From Ruminiclostridium herbifermentans (GTDB lineage Bacteria > Bacillota > Clostridia > Acetivibrionales > DSM-1351), in the NCBI RefSeq assembly GCF_005473905.2, contig NZ_CP061336.1, positions 744,001-808,000 on the forward strand: DNA of 64,000 bases. The letters run 5' to 3'. Below the pieces are notes generated by a model. It worked only from the letters and a program-made list of their open reading frames with translations. It ran no database searches and was not told the origin of the DNA. A program made the position numbers and the translations under genes. How positions within the stretch are numbered: the first letter of the stretch is position 1; every line of letters begins with the position of its first letter. This document shows positions 1-10,143 of the stretch, in pieces.

Positions 1-965
1 TTAATATTAATGCCATTATTACCTAACAGTGTAGCTATCCTACCAATAATACCAGGCTTATCTTCTATATCCAAAATCAATTCAAAACTTTTGGGAATAA
101 GACCAACAGGGGAAGCAGAAAAACTATCTCTGAAGGCTTTGGCATTACTAAAAAAATTATATATTTCTCTGTTATTTGAACTATTAATATTATTTATAGT
201 AGTATCAATTATTTTTTTACATTTATCAAGCAGTTCAATTATAATTTTGCTATTGCTTAGTACAACATTTTCCCACATTGTTGGATTAGAAGAGGCTATA
301 CGTGTAATATCTTTGAAGCCACCAGCGGCCAAAAGCTTTATTAATTCAGGATCATTCTCGTTTTTTGCCAAAGTAACTAATGTAGAGGCTATGATATGAG
401 GTACATGGCTAATACATCCAGTTACTAAGTCATGTTTTTCAGGCGAAACAATAATAGGAATAGCACCAATTCCACTAAGTAATTCCGCTAATGCAGCTAA
501 TGCAGTTTCCGTTGCTGTCTTAGTTGGCGTCAATACATAATATGCATTTTGAAATAAGTGGCCAAAAGAATTGGAATATCCTGATTTTTCGGTACCAGCC
601 ATGGGGTGCCCGCCAATAAAAATTGGCGGGTTTTCAAGACTGTCTATATAGCTGCAAATTTCATTTTTTGTACTAGCAACATCTGTAATAATACAGTTTT
701 TATTTATATTTTTTGATAATTGGGCAATAAACTCAATAGTTTTTCTGATTGGTGTACAAATGAATATTATATCTGAGTTCCATATTTCTGAACAGCATTC
801 ACTAAAACCTTTGTTAATAACGCCATCTGACTCTGACATTTTGAGTGACTCAACACAATTATCTACGGCATATATTTGTAGGTTTTCATTTTGATGACGA
901 AATGCCTTTGCCAAGGAACCGCCGATTAGTCCAAGCCCAATAATTGAAATATTATTTAGAACCAT
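1..965 (-). CDS. tyrA: Prephenate dehydrogenase, 3' end beyond window (partial)
   Basis: Converts prephenate to 4-hydroxyphenylpyruvate with NAD in tyrosine synthesis, in the cytoplasm. The frame is open from ATG at 965 down to base 1 (321 codons visible). An N-terminal Rossmann motif GLGLIGG lies at residues 10-16. The HPMAG motif, with the family's catalytic-type histidine at residue 120, is present. The last visible residues (FELILDIEDKPG onward) look like the start of a C-terminal ACT domain, the usual site of tyrosine feedback. The start lies inside the 3' end of aroF (14-bp overlap), so the two are translationally coupled. The extreme C terminus is missing. Confidence 0.9.
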   Translation of the reverse strand, partial: MVLNNISIIGLGLIGGSLAKAFRHQNENLQIYAVDNCVESLKMSESDGVINKGFSECCSEIWNSDIIFICTPIRKTIEFIAQLSKNINKNCIITDVASTKNEICSYIDSLENPPIFIGGHPMAGTEKSGYSNSFGHLFQNAYYVLTPTKTATETALAALAELLSGIGAIPIIVSPEKHDLVTGCISHVPHIIASTLVTLAKNENDPELIKLLAAGGFKDITRIASSNPTMWENVVLSNSKIIIELLDKCKKIIDTTINNINSSNNREIYNFFSNAKAFRDSFSASPVGLIPKSFELILDIEDKPGIIGRIATLLGNNGINI

Positions 966-1980
966 AAGTAAACTCTCTCTCTAAAATTGGTGCCAGCTTA
1001 GAAATATCCTTGCAAAGTGAGTCAAATTCGCTAGAGTTTAGCTGCTGCGCAGCATCAGATAATGCACACATTGGATTTGGATGAACTTCTACAATTAGTC
1101 CATCTGCACCTGCTGCTATTGCTGCTCTAGCTAATGGGACAACGTATTTTGACTTACCAGCTGCATGACTAGGGTCAACAATAACGGGCAAATGACTAGT
1201 ATTCTTAACTACAGGAACAGCACTCAAATCAAGAGTATTTCTTGTGGCTGTTTCAAAAGTTCTGATACCTCTTTCGCATAGAACAACATTATAGTTGCCT
1301 TCACTCATAATGTATTCAGCTGCATTCAACCATTCATCTATAGTTGTAGAAGACCCGCGTTTTAGTAGGACAGGTTTCTTTGACTTTCCAACTTCTTTTA
1401 ATAACTGAAAGTTCTGCACATTTCTTGCACCAATTTGAAACATATCAACATAAGGCATAGATAAATCAACAGCTCTGTCGCATGTCACTTCGGTTATTAT
1501 TTGCAAACCAGTAGCTTTCTTTGCCTCTAATAATAATTTTAGACCTTCTTCTTCTAAGCCTTGGAAGGCATAAGGAGATGTTCTGGGTTTAAAAGCACCA
1601 CCTCTAAGAAATTGAGCCCCTGATTTCTTAACAGCATGTGCTGCCTCCATTATTTGTTCATAACTTTCTACGGCACATGGGCCTGCCATAATGGTTAGTT
1701 CTTTTCCGCCTATTTTTACACCATTAACATCAATTACACTTGGCTCTGGCCTAAATGTTTTTCCAGCCAGCTTGTAAGACTCAACAATGGGTACTAACTT
1801 ATCTACTCCAGGCATAAGCTCCAAAGGTATATCTCTTAACACACTTTTGTCACCTATAATACCAAGGATTGTTCTCTCTGTTCCTTGTGAAATGTGTACT
1901 CCTAAACCAGAGTTTTTTAAAACATTGACTACATCGTCAATTTGCATTTGGTTTGACTTTGGATTCATTACGATAATCAT
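952..1980 (-). CDS. aroF: 3-deoxy-7-phosphoheptulonate synthase (DAHP synthase, type I beta)
   Basis: First step of the shikimate pathway: phosphoenolpyruvate plus erythrose 4-phosphate gives DAHP. The 342-residue protein has an N-terminal ferredoxin-like domain (about residues 1-70), as in Thermotoga-type enzymes where it mediates feedback control. The barrel carries GPCAVES (metal-ligand Cys102), a GGAFKPRTSPY segment, LKRG and the DPSHA motif with the metal-ligand histidine. The start ATG at 1980 is preceded on the minus strand by AAAGGA. It is the first gene of an aroF-tyrA pair. The shikimate kinase gene aroK lies 46 kb away in the window, so the pathway genes are dispersed. Confidence 0.95.
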   Translation of the reverse strand: MIIVMNPKSNQMQIDDVVNVLKNSGLGVHISQGTERTILGIIGDKSVLRDIPLELMPGVDKLVPIVESYKLAGKTFRPEPSVIDVNGVKIGGKELTIMAGPCAVESYEQIMEAAHAVKKSGAQFLRGGAFKPRTSPYAFQGLEEEGLKLLLEAKKATGLQIITEVTCDRAVDLSMPYVDMFQIGARNVQNFQLLKEVGKSKKPVLLKRGSSTTIDEWLNAAEYIMSEGNYNVVLCERGIRTFETATRNTLDLSAVPVVKNTSHLPVIVDPSHAAGKSKYVVPLARAAIAAGADGLIVEVHPNPMCALSDAAQQLNSSEFDSLCKDISKLAPILEREFTYGSK

Positions 1981-2924
1981 TAATCAACATCCTTTCTACC
2001 GTTTTACTTTTTTAAACATATGTAACCTTACTGCTTAGGTGGCAGTTCAAGCCACTCTAAAATTATCGGCTCAAAACCTGGCCAATAAGTGAAACTATAC
2101 TACACCGTAATAACCATAATACTATGTTACCCAAATAATAAAATCAATTTCATATGCTTTAAGCAGGTATTGATATACAACCTAAACTCAAGGCTATTAG
2201 TAACTGACTTTAAATTTGTAACACTTATATTATATAGCAAGTAAAACAAAATATAAAGAAGAAACAGAATACTTACTTAACTTTCCAGTGATTAATATGA
2301 GCACCTCTAATTATATACGTCAAGAATTAGTGGTAATTAGGCTTATTAAGAGTAAAGTAATATGGTTTGAAAGTTTATTGAAGCGTAATTAATTATGTTA
2401 TACCAAATCAGTACCCAATAATTTACTATAGTACAGTATGATTTTATTACTCAAACTTTAAAGTTGAATATACTGCTTAAAGCCTAACAATTGAGGGCAG
2501 CATTACCAAACAAAAAGCAAATAATTTTTAAAGACAGGTTAGTTTACTACATAACAAGCTATTGACAAATTTACTCACCAATTGATTTTTATGTGAAAAG
2601 GATGACTTAATTAAAAATATAAAAAATTTTTTGATAATAAAAGAGGTAAAACACATATATAAATAGAATAATTAATATTAAATTATTGAGAATCTTTTAA
2701 GAATATGAAATATATATAAAACTTTATAAAGCAGTATTATTTATTGTTTAGGCTATAGTATTATTAACTTTAATCTACTCTGAAATTTAAAATCAATTTT
2801 ATGTACTTGCCTTTTGTATATTTGCAGGAGGGAAAGGGTTTAACCCATGTAATTTTGCTTTGGCTTTAAAAGCAGTTTTAACATATAAGTATGAAATGAT
2901 TAACAAAAATAAGGAGGAATGATT
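1981..2924. other. Intergenic region between divergent aroF and EF-G paralogue
   Basis: About 940 bases of very AT-rich DNA without a credible gene. A short hairpin around 2038-2056 (GTGGC/GCCAC) lies in what would be the aroF leader. I could not identify a T-box or other named riboswitch in it. The EF-G ribosome-binding site AAGGAGG is at 2911-2917. Confidence 0.6.
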
Positions 2925-5009
2925 ATGAAGGACTATGCCGTACAGAACTTACGGAACATATGCCTCTTAGCTCACGGCAATGCAGGAAAAACTACTTTGG
3001 CTGAGGCTATGTTGTTTAATGCTGGAGTGTTGGACAGATTTGGGAAAGTCGTTGATGGAACTACCACAATGGACTATGACCCAGAGGAATTTAAAAGAAA
3101 AATTTCTATTAGTACTGCAATAGCAACGTGTGAATGGCTGGATAAAAAGATTAATATAATTGATACTCCCGGCTATTTCGACTTTGTTGGAGAGGTAATG
3201 CAGGGAATTCGTGTTGCGGATAGTGCCATTATAGTTGTTTCTGCAAAAAGTGGTGTTTCAGTAGGAACAGAAAAATCTTGGACATATGCAAATAATCGAA
3301 AGATTCCTAGATTTTTCTTCATTAACAAGATGGATGAAGAAAATGCTAATTTTGATGCTTCTTATGACAAAATGTCATCTATTTTCGGAAATAGTGTAAT
3401 CCCCTTCCAGCTTCCTATCTATGAAGCTGAAAAATATGTTGGTTTTGTTGACATAATTAATATGAGTGCGAAAAAATTCCAAAAGGATAAGCTAGTTGAT
3501 GCTGAAATTCCTGCGGATTTAACTGATAGAATATCCCAAATAAAAAGTTCACTTGATGAGTTAATAGCTGAGACAGACGAAAGTTTGATGGAAAAATTCT
3601 TTAGTGGTGAGGAGTATACTCAGGAAGAATTTTTGAAAGGTATTAAAGCTGGTGTTGCTGATAGAACAATTGCACCTGTATTTTGCGGTTCATCTTTTCA
3701 AAACATTGGAGTTAAGGAATTGATGAATGCAATTGTTTCATTTATGCCATCACCTGAAGACACAGTTGAAATAGCCACAAAGATTGGAACAGATGATGTT
3801 GTTGAAATAAAGCCAAATGCCAACGGACCATTATCTGCCTTTGTATTTAAAACCATCGCAGACCCATTTGTAGGGAAAATTTCAATGTTTAAAGTTTATT
3901 CTGGTACAATAAAATCTGATTCAACGGTATATAATCCTACTACAGAGAAAACTGAAAAATTAGGACAGATATTTATGCTGCGCGGAAAGAAGCAAATACC
4001 TGTAGATAAATTAATTGCGGGTGATATTGGTGGTGTAGCGAAGTTAGCAGCAACCAATACAAATGACACATTATGTGATAATTCAAACCGCATTTTATAT
4101 GAAAAAATTGAGTTCCCTGAACCTGCAATATCTATGGCCATTGAGCCAAAGGCAAAAGGTGATGAAGAAAAGATTAACTCTGGACTTCACAAGCTTCAGG
4201 ATGAAGATCCAACCTTTAAGATTTCAATAAACACTGAGACACGTCAATCCTTGATTTCTGGAGTGGGTGAGCAGCATTTAGATGTTATTGTAAGCAAGCT
4301 TAAAGCTAAATTTGGAGTTTCAGTAAATCTGGTAAATCCAAAGGTTGCTTATAGAGAAACCATAAAGAAAAAAGTAAAGGTTGAAGGAAAGCATAAAAAG
4401 CAATCTGGAGGTCATGGACAATACGGACATGTGTGGATAGAGTTTGAACATGGTGATACAGAAGATTTAATCTTCGAAGAAAAGATATTTGGAGGATCTG
4501 TACCTAAAACATATCATCCTGCAGTTGAAAAAGGTCTTAGAGAGGCTATTGCTCATGGTGTACTTGCAGGATACCCTGTTGTTAACCTTAAAGCTACTTT
4601 GCTAGATGGCTCATATCATGATGTAGACTCATCTGAAATGGCATTTAAAATAGCGGCAAGATTGGCATACAAGAAAGGTTTACCTCTTGCTTCTCCTGTA
4701 TTACTTGAACCAATTGCAAATGTAAAAATTACTGTTCCTGAGAGCTATATGGGAGATATCATTGGTGATTTGAATAAAAGACGAGGACGTGTTCAGGGTA
4801 TGAATTCCCTCGAAAACGGCTATCAAGAAATTGAGGCTGAAGTGCCGCAGGCTGAAATGTTTAGATATGCAACGGACCTAAGGTCAATGACACACGGAAG
4901 AGGTTCTTTCACTCTCAAAATTGAACGATATGAAGAAGTGCCTGCAATGGTTGCAAATAAAGTAATTGAAGAGGCTAAAAAGAATATGGCTGAGGATGAT
5001 GAAGATTAA
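2925..5009 (+). CDS. EF-G-like translation factor GTPase (EF-G2-type paralogue)
   Basis: A translational GTPase with the whole EF-G layout: G domain (about 1-270), domain II, and domains III-V to residue 694. G1 is AHGNAGKTT (residues 16-24) where canonical EF-G has AHIDAGKTT. G3 is DTPGYFDF (80-87), with Tyr84 replacing the nearly invariant catalytic-type histidine of DTPGH. NKMD is at 134-137. The start is placed at the second ATG because AAGGAGG at 2911-2917 is seven bases from it but only one from the upstream ATG at 2919. It stands alone, away from any rpsL/rpsG/tuf cluster, which supports a paralogue rather than the housekeeping fusA. Its role (ribosome recycling, stress or specialised translocation) cannot be read from sequence. 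Confidence 0.9.
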   Translation: MKDYAVQNLRNICLLAHGNAGKTTLAEAMLFNAGVLDRFGKVVDGTTTMDYDPEEFKRKISISTAIATCEWLDKKINIIDTPGYFDFVGEVMQGIRVADSAIIVVSAKSGVSVGTEKSWTYANNRKIPRFFFINKMDEENANFDASYDKMSSIFGNSVIPFQLPIYEAEKYVGFVDIINMSAKKFQKDKLVDAEIPADLTDRISQIKSSLDELIAETDESLMEKFFSGEEYTQEEFLKGIKAGVADRTIAPVFCGSSFQNIGVKELMNAIVSFMPSPEDTVEIATKIGTDDVVEIKPNANGPLSAFVFKTIADPFVGKISMFKVYSGTIKSDSTVYNPTTEKTEKLGQIFMLRGKKQIPVDKLIAGDIGGVAKLAATNTNDTLCDNSNRILYEKIEFPEPAISMAIEPKAKGDEEKINSGLHKLQDEDPTFKISINTETRQSLISGVGEQHLDVIVSKLKAKFGVSVNLVNPKVAYRETIKKKVKVEGKHKKQSGGHGQYGHVWIEFEHGDTEDLIFEEKIFGGSVPKTYHPAVEKGLREAIAHGVLAGYPVVNLKATLLDGSYHDVDSSEMAFKIAARLAYKKGLPLASPVLLEPIANVKITVPESYMGDIIGDLNKRRGRVQGMNSLENGYQEIEAEVPQAEMFRYATDLRSMTHGRGSFTLKIERYEEVPAMVANKVIEEAKKNMAEDDED

Positions 5010-5018
5010 AGTAAAAAA

Positions 5019-5048
5019 TTGGGCTTCTGAGAAAAATCAGAAGCCCAA
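5019..5048. terminator. Hairpin downstream of EF-G paralogue
   Basis: Twelve-base stem TTGGGCTTCTGA / TCAGAAGCCCAA with a six-base loop, just after the stop. No good T-run follows on the plus strand. The A-run before it would give a T-run on the minus strand. Confidence 0.6.
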
Positions 5049-5267
5049 AATATTTGCATGGATTTTTAATCCAATGTGTAAAGCACTGTATTTTGCTTAT
5101 TTTGAAAGCGAAAGATAATTAATAAGTATTGAATAGTATTTTTTTTATAGTAGAAAATATAATAGCAATGCAAAAGAAATATTTAAGTTACAGAAAAGAT
5201 GTAAAACAATTATTAATAAGTTGTCCCAAGGCTACCATTATATAGTGGGGAAATAAGTAAAAAAGTA

Positions 5268-5296
5268 TTGCACGCCTTTTTAAAATATATTATAAT
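5268..5296 (+). promoter_or_regulatory. Sigma-A-type promoter of the ctsR operon
   Basis: A -35 box TTGCAC (5268-5273) and -10 box TATAAT (5291-5296) are separated by exactly 17 bases. They lie immediately upstream of the CtsR operator and the ctsR start. Confidence 0.85.
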
Positions 5297-5304
5297 TTAG
5301 TTAA

Positions 5305-5321
5305 GGTCAAAGAAAGTCAAA
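5305..5321 (+). promoter_or_regulatory. CtsR operator
   Basis: The heptamer direct repeat GGTCAAA-GAA-AGTCAAA matches the known CtsR recognition pattern (A/G)GTCAAA-NAN-(A/G)GTCAAA. It sits where transcription would start, 9 bases after the -10 box, so CtsR binding would block its own operon and heat release would induce it. Confidence 0.9.
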
Positions 5322-5350
5322 ATCAATTTTATAGAAATGGAGGTTATGTC

Positions 5351-5809
5351 TTGGCTAGTTTAAGTGATTTAATAGAAAATTTTATAAAGCAAATGATTTC
5401 AGAAACAAATGGTGCAATAGAGATCCAAAGAAATGAATTAGCCAACCAATTTAACTGTGTTCCATCTCAAATAAATTATGTTATTTCTACAAGGTTTACA
5501 ACTGATAGGGGCTATTATGTTGAGAGCAGACGCGGCGGAGGCGGACATGTAAAAATTAAGAGGATTGATATTTCTATTCCAAGTAATTATATAATGCATA
5601 TTATAGCTTCAATGGGTTCAAGTATTTCCCAGCAGTCTGCGGAAGTATTTATTAATAATTTTGTTGATTATAATGTTATAAACCAAAGAGAGGCTTCTAT
5701 TATGAAGGCGGCTATCAGTGATAAAGTTATTGGAGGAGTTCCGATGCCTGATAGAGATGTTTTAAGAGCCGCACAATTAAAGAATATGATTATAAGTTTG
5801 ATAGTTTAA
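5351..5809 (+). CDS. ctsR: CtsR, class III heat-shock repressor
   Basis: Transcriptional repressor of clp genes. The 152-residue product has the family length. An N-terminal winged helix-turn-helix is followed by the glycine-rich wing RGGGGHVKI (residues 61-69), which contacts DNA and senses temperature in this family. The C-terminal half is the McsB/dimerisation region. The start is TTG at 5351, chosen because GGAGG at 5339-5343 is seven bases upstream and the next in-frame methionine would remove the DNA-binding domain. It is the first gene of ctsR-mcsA-mcsB-clpC and has its own operator in front. Confidence 0.96.
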   Translation: MASLSDLIENFIKQMISETNGAIEIQRNELANQFNCVPSQINYVISTRFTTDRGYYVESRRGGGGHVKIKRIDISIPSNYIMHIIASMGSSISQQSAEVFINNFVDYNVINQREASIMKAAISDKVIGGVPMPDRDVLRAAQLKNMIISLIV

Positions 5810-5892
5810 TAACTAAATTGAATTCAAATATAGAACAGACATAATTTGAATACAATTTAGTATAAATAGCAAAAAGATATAGAGGTGATATA

Positions 5893-6381
5893 ATGCTCTG
5901 TCAAAATTGTCAGAAAAGAGCAGCAAATGTACAAATCACACAAATAAACAATAATAAAAAAATTGACCTTTATTTATGTGAGCAGTGTGCAAAAGAGATA
6001 GGACATACAGAATTTGTAGCACCATTTGGATTTAATGATTTACTATTTGGTCTATTTGGTTCACAAGTAAAGCAAGAAGCACCTATTAGTTTAAAATGTA
6101 AAAATTGCGGCATGGAATACAATGAATTTTTAAAAAGCTCAAGAGTTGGCTGCAGCAACTGCTACAAGGCATTTGAACAAAAGCTTGACCCTATTATAAA
6201 AAGACTTCATGGAAATGTTGAGCATCATGGAAAGGTGCCTAAAAGAGTTAGCAGCAATGTAAGTGTACCAAATGAAATTGAAAAGCTTAAAATACTTTTG
6301 AATGAATCTATTCAAAGAGAAGAATATGAAGAAGCAGCAAAAATTCGTGACAGAATCAGGAGCCTGGAGGTGGGAGAATGA
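5893..6381 (+). CDS. mcsA: McsA, activator of the McsB arginine kinase
   Basis: Zinc-binding adaptor that activates McsB and modulates CtsR. Of 162 residues, the N-terminal part carries paired CxxC motifs (CQNC near residue 3, CEQC near 29, CKNC near 85, CSNC near 103) typical of the McsA zinc fingers. The C terminus (about 128-160) is a UVR-type coiled segment (EEYEEAAKIRDRIRSLE). It overlaps mcsB by four bases (ATGA), so the two are coupled. Confidence 0.95.
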   Translation: MLCQNCQKRAANVQITQINNNKKIDLYLCEQCAKEIGHTEFVAPFGFNDLLFGLFGSQVKQEAPISLKCKNCGMEYNEFLKSSRVGCSNCYKAFEQKLDPIIKRLHGNVEHHGKVPKRVSSNVSVPNEIEKLKILLNESIQREEYEEAAKIRDRIRSLEVGE

Positions 6382-7412
6382 GTAGGAATAAGATGGAAAA
6401 GGGGCCAGAATGTGATATAGCTGTTTCAAGCAGAGTAAGGCTCGCTAGAAACTTTGCTGATATACCTTTTTCAATTAAAATGAGTTCAAAGCATCATACT
6501 GAACTTATTAAGAGAATGCAGGAAATAATTTCCGAAAATAAATCCCAAACTAAGCTGATGTTTGCAGATATATCTGCTATGCATCCAATTGATAGAATCT
6601 CACTTATGGAAAGACACCTCATAAGTCCTGATTTAGCAGAAACAAAAGTTAACTGCGGAGCATTTATAAATGAAGATGAGAATTTGAGCATAATGGTTAA
6701 TGAAGAGGATCATATAAGAATTCAGGCATTGTTTTCAGGCATTCAGTTAGAAAAGGCATATTCTGTATGCGATAACATAGATTCTATAATTTCTGAAAAG
6801 GCAGATTATGCATTTGATGATAAATATGGTTACTTAACAAGCTGCCCTACAAACCTTGGAACAGGAATGAGAGCGTCGGTAATGCTGCATCTTCCAGCGC
6901 TGGTTATGACTGGATATATTCAATCCATTCTTGAAGGCTGTAATAAAGTGGGTGTTACTGTAAGGGGCATTTATGGTGAAAACAGTGAAGCAGTTGGTGA
7001 TATGTTTCAAGTGTCAAATCAAATTTCTTTAGGCAGGAATGAAGAAGAGACTATTGCCAGTATTGATGGTATATGCAAGCAGATAATTGATAGAGAAAAG
7101 TCCTTGAGACTTCAGCTATACAAGCAGAATATCTATAAATTTGAGGATAGAATTTATAGATCATATGGGCTTTTACTTAATGCAAGAATTATTTCCACAC
7201 AGGAATGCTTTAAATATTTATCAGATGTTAGACTTGGTGTAAGTATGGGAATAATAAAGGATATTAGTATAAATACTTTGAATGACATACAGGTGTTGTC
7301 ACAGCCGGCAACACTGCAAAAAATATCAGGTAAGCCGTTATCTCAAGATGAAAGGGATATTAAAAGGGCAGAATTGATTAGAAGTCAATTGCAATCATCT
7401 GAAGACAAGTGA
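6378..7412 (+). CDS. mcsB: McsB protein-arginine kinase
   Basis: Phosphorylates arginine residues on CtsR and on misfolded proteins, marking them for ClpC-ClpP. At 344 residues it matches the family. The guanidino-kinase signatures SSRVRLARN (N-terminal), NEEDH, the catalytic-loop region CPTNLGTGMRASV and RGIYGE are all present, so the kinase looks intact. Translation starts inside the mcsA stop codon. Confidence 0.96.
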   Translation: MSRNKMEKGPECDIAVSSRVRLARNFADIPFSIKMSSKHHTELIKRMQEIISENKSQTKLMFADISAMHPIDRISLMERHLISPDLAETKVNCGAFINEDENLSIMVNEEDHIRIQALFSGIQLEKAYSVCDNIDSIISEKADYAFDDKYGYLTSCPTNLGTGMRASVMLHLPALVMTGYIQSILEGCNKVGVTVRGIYGENSEAVGDMFQVSNQISLGRNEEETIASIDGICKQIIDREKSLRLQLYKQNIYKFEDRIYRSYGLLLNARIISTQECFKYLSDVRLGVSMGIIKDISINTLNDIQVLSQPATLQKISGKPLSQDERDIKRAELIRSQLQSSEDK

Positions 7413-7496
7413 TAAAGGCTATTGAAGATTGTAATAGAATTAGTAAACAGATTGAATGCAAATTATTATGGTGCGGATAAGTGAGAGGTGATAAAA

Positions 7497-9929
7497 ATGT
7501 ATCAACGATTTACGGAAAAGGCAGAAAAAGCAATGACATTTTCTCAGCAGAGTGCTGTTGAATTAGGGCATAATTATGTAGGTACTGAACATATATTGTT
7601 AGGTCTCGTAAAAGAAGGCTCTGGAGTTGCTGCAAGAGTACTCCAGGCACAGGGAATAACTGAGGAGAAAATATTAAAGGAAATTGAAGAATTGATTGGC
7701 AAGGGTGAAACAGTTGGAGAGACACCAGTTGGATTTACGCCTAGGACAAAGAGAGTGTTGGAGCTTGCTTTCAAAGAAGCAAGAAGAATGGGTCAAGGCT
7801 ATATTGGAACGGAACATTTACTCCTTGGGATTATGAAGGAGGGGGAAAGTGTAGCTGTTAGAATATTAATGGACTTAGGTGTTGAACCCCAAAAACTTTT
7901 ATCTGAACTTGTTAAGGTGTTAAATGAGGATGCACCTGGTTCAACAGGTGCTCCTAAAAATGGAGGAAGTAGTTCTAATACGCCTACATTGAATCAATTT
8001 GGCAGAGATTTAACTGATATGGCGAGAGATGGAAAAATTGACCCGGTTATAGGCAGAGATACAGAAATAGAAAGAATTATACAAATACTAAGCCGGAGAA
8101 CCAAAAATAATCCTTGTCTAATAGGAGAACCTGGAGTTGGAAAGACTGCCATTGCCGAAGGACTTGCTCAAAAGATTGTTGAGGGAAATGTTCCTGAAAT
8201 ATTAAATGATAAAAGGGTTGTTACTTTAGATGTTTCTTCTATGGTTGCAGGTGCAAAATATAGAGGAGAATTTGAAGAAAGACTCAAAAAGGCTATGGAA
8301 GAAATCCGAAAAGCTGGCAATGTAATTTTATTTATAGATGAACTGCATACAATTGTTGGTGCTGGTGCTGCAGAAGGTGCTATTGATGCTTCTAATATAT
8401 TAAAGCCATCACTTGCAAGAGGTGAAATACAAGTTATTGGTGCTACCACATTAAATGAATATAGAAAGCATATTGAGAAGGACGCTGCCTTAGAGAGAAG
8501 ATTCCAGCCAATTACAGTTGGTGAACCTACAAAAGAGGAAGCGGTCGAGATATTAAAGGGTGTCAGGGATAAATACGAGGCACACCATAGAGTTAAGATA
8601 ACAGATGGCGCTTTAGAGGCAGCTGTTAAGCTAAGTGATAGATACATCACAGACAGATTCCTTCCAGACAAGGCTATTGACCTTGTTGATGAAGCTGCTT
8701 CAAGGGTAAGGCTAAAAACCTTTACAGCTCCCCCTGATGTAAAAAACATGGAGGAAAAGGTAGAAAGACTTAGCAAAGAAAAGGAAGATGCTATAAGGCA
8801 TCAAGAATTTGAAAAGGCAGCAAAAATAAGGGATGAAGAACAAAAACTAAAAAATGAACTAGAAAGAATAAGAAATGAATGGCATCAGAAGAATCAAACA
8901 AAAACAGATATTGTTACAGAGGATGAAATTGAAGATATAGTTGCCAGCTGGACTGGTATACCTGTCAAGAAATTGGCAGAAGAAGAAACTGAAAGACTTC
9001 GTAAATTGGAAGAAACCCTTCATAATCGTGTTATTGGACAGGATGAAGCTGTAAAATCAATAGCTAAAGCTATCAGAAGAGGTAGAGTGGGATTAAAAGA
9101 CCCAAAAAGGCCAGTTGGTTCATTTATATTCTTAGGACCTACAGGTGTAGGAAAAACAGAACTCTGTAAAGCTTTGGCAGAGGCAATGTTTGGTGACGAA
9201 AAAGCCTTAATACGTGTTGATATGTCAGAGTTTATGGAGAAACACAGTGTATCAAAACTTGTTGGTTCACCTCCAGGATATGTAGGCTATGATGAAGGCG
9301 GACAATTGACTGAAAAAGTAAGAAGAAAGCAATATTCTGTTCTGCTTTTTGATGAAATTGAAAAGGCTCATCCAGATATATTTAATATTTTGCTTCAGAT
9401 TCTTGAAGATGGAAGATTAACAGATTCACAGGGCAGAGTTGTTGACTTCAGAAATACAATAATAATCATGACCTCAAATGTGGGTGCTAGATCAATCACA
9501 GAGCCCAAACGCCTTGGTTTCTCAGTTGGAAACGATGAAAGTGCAAAAAATTATGAGGATATGAAGAAAAATGTAATGGGTGAATTGAAGAAAACCTTCA
9601 GACCAGAATTCCTTAACAGAATTGATGATATAATTGTATTCCACCCATTGACAGAGAATGATATAAAAGAAATTGTCAAGCTGATGCTTAGTGTTCTGGT
9701 AAAAAGGTTAGAGCAAAATGAAGTGACACTTGAAGTAAGTGATGAGGCTATGACTTATATTGCTAAAAAAGGCTTTGATCCTATTTATGGTGCAAGACCG
9801 CTTAGACGTGCTATCCAGAGCATGATTGAGGATATGCTTGCAGAAGAGATGCTTGAGAGCAGAATTAAAGCAGGAGATAAAGTTAGGGTAGATATTGAAG
9901 GAGAAAAATTTGTAGTTAATAAGCTATAA
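7497..9929 (+). CDS. clpC: ClpC, AAA+ unfoldase of the ClpCP protease
   Basis: ATP-driven unfoldase that recognises arginine-phosphorylated or adaptor-bound substrates and feeds them to ClpP. The 810 residues comprise the double Clp N domain (1-140), AAA1 with GEPGVGKT, a middle coiled domain with a UVR-like segment ([15 protein letters not shown]), AAA2 with GPTGVGKT and a C-terminal D2-small domain. ATG at 7497 is preferred over the in-frame GTG at 7488, because the ribosome-binding site AGAGGTG overlaps that GTG. Last gene of the ctsR operon. clpP is not in view. Confidence 0.97.
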   Translation: MYQRFTEKAEKAMTFSQQSAVELGHNYVGTEHILLGLVKEGSGVAARVLQAQGITEEKILKEIEELIGKGETVGETPVGFTPRTKRVLELAFKEARRMGQGYIGTEHLLLGIMKEGESVAVRILMDLGVEPQKLLSELVKVLNEDAPGSTGAPKNGGSSSNTPTLNQFGRDLTDMARDGKIDPVIGRDTEIERIIQILSRRTKNNPCLIGEPGVGKTAIAEGLAQKIVEGNVPEILNDKRVVTLDVSSMVAGAKYRGEFEERLKKAMEEIRKAGNVILFIDELHTIVGAGAAEGAIDASNILKPSLARGEIQVIGATTLNEYRKHIEKDAALERRFQPITVGEPTKEEAVEILKGVRDKYEAHHRVKITDGALEAAVKLSDRYITDRFLPDKAIDLVDEAASRVRLKTFTAPPDVKNMEEKVERLSKEKEDAIRHQEFEKAAKIRDEEQKLKNELERIRNEWHQKNQTKTDIVTEDEIEDIVASWTGIPVKKLAEEETERLRKLEETLHNRVIGQDEAVKSIAKAIRRGRVGLKDPKRPVGSFIFLGPTGVGKTELCKALAEAMFGDEKALIRVDMSEFMEKHSVSKLVGSPPGYVGYDEGGQLTEKVRRKQYSVLLFDEIEKAHPDIFNILLQILEDGRLTDSQGRVVDFRNTIIIMTSNVGARSITEPKRLGFSVGNDESAKNYEDMKKNVMGELKKTFRPEFLNRIDDIIVFHPLTENDIKEIVKLMLSVLVKRLEQNEVTLEVSDEAMTYIAKKGFDPIYGARPLRRAIQSMIEDMLAEEMLESRIKAGDKVRVDIEGEKFVVNKL

Positions 9930-9945
9930 AATTAAATCAAATATT

Positions 9946-9984
9946 AGAGCGTACTCTATATAGCTGTAGGGTATGCTCTTTTTT
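9946..9984 (+). terminator. Terminator of the ctsR-clpC operon
   Basis: Imperfect 11-base stem (AGAGCGTACTC with GGGTATGCTCT) followed by TTTTTT. Confidence 0.85.
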
Positions 9985-10143
9985 GTATACTAATTAGAAT
10001 ACTGATTGGAGCACATTTTTATATAAGGTTTTATTTGTAACATGTTTTTTTATATGCTAGAATTAAATATCAACTTTCGAACATAGTTTGTTAGTGTTCA
10101 TTTTTATCAACAACTAATTATTCTATAAGGTATGGTGAAAAAA

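Noticed and set aside
10..399. Plus-strand 129-codon ORF at the left edge
   Set aside because: Lies antisense to tyrA, whose frame, motifs and overlap with aroF are clear.
2036..2060. T-box or other riboswitch in the aroF leader
   Set aside because: A short hairpin is present, but the T-box sequence and terminator/antiterminator pair could not be found.
8168..8776. 202-codon minus-strand ORF inside clpC
   Set aside because: Antisense to the conserved AAA1 domain; no independent evidence.
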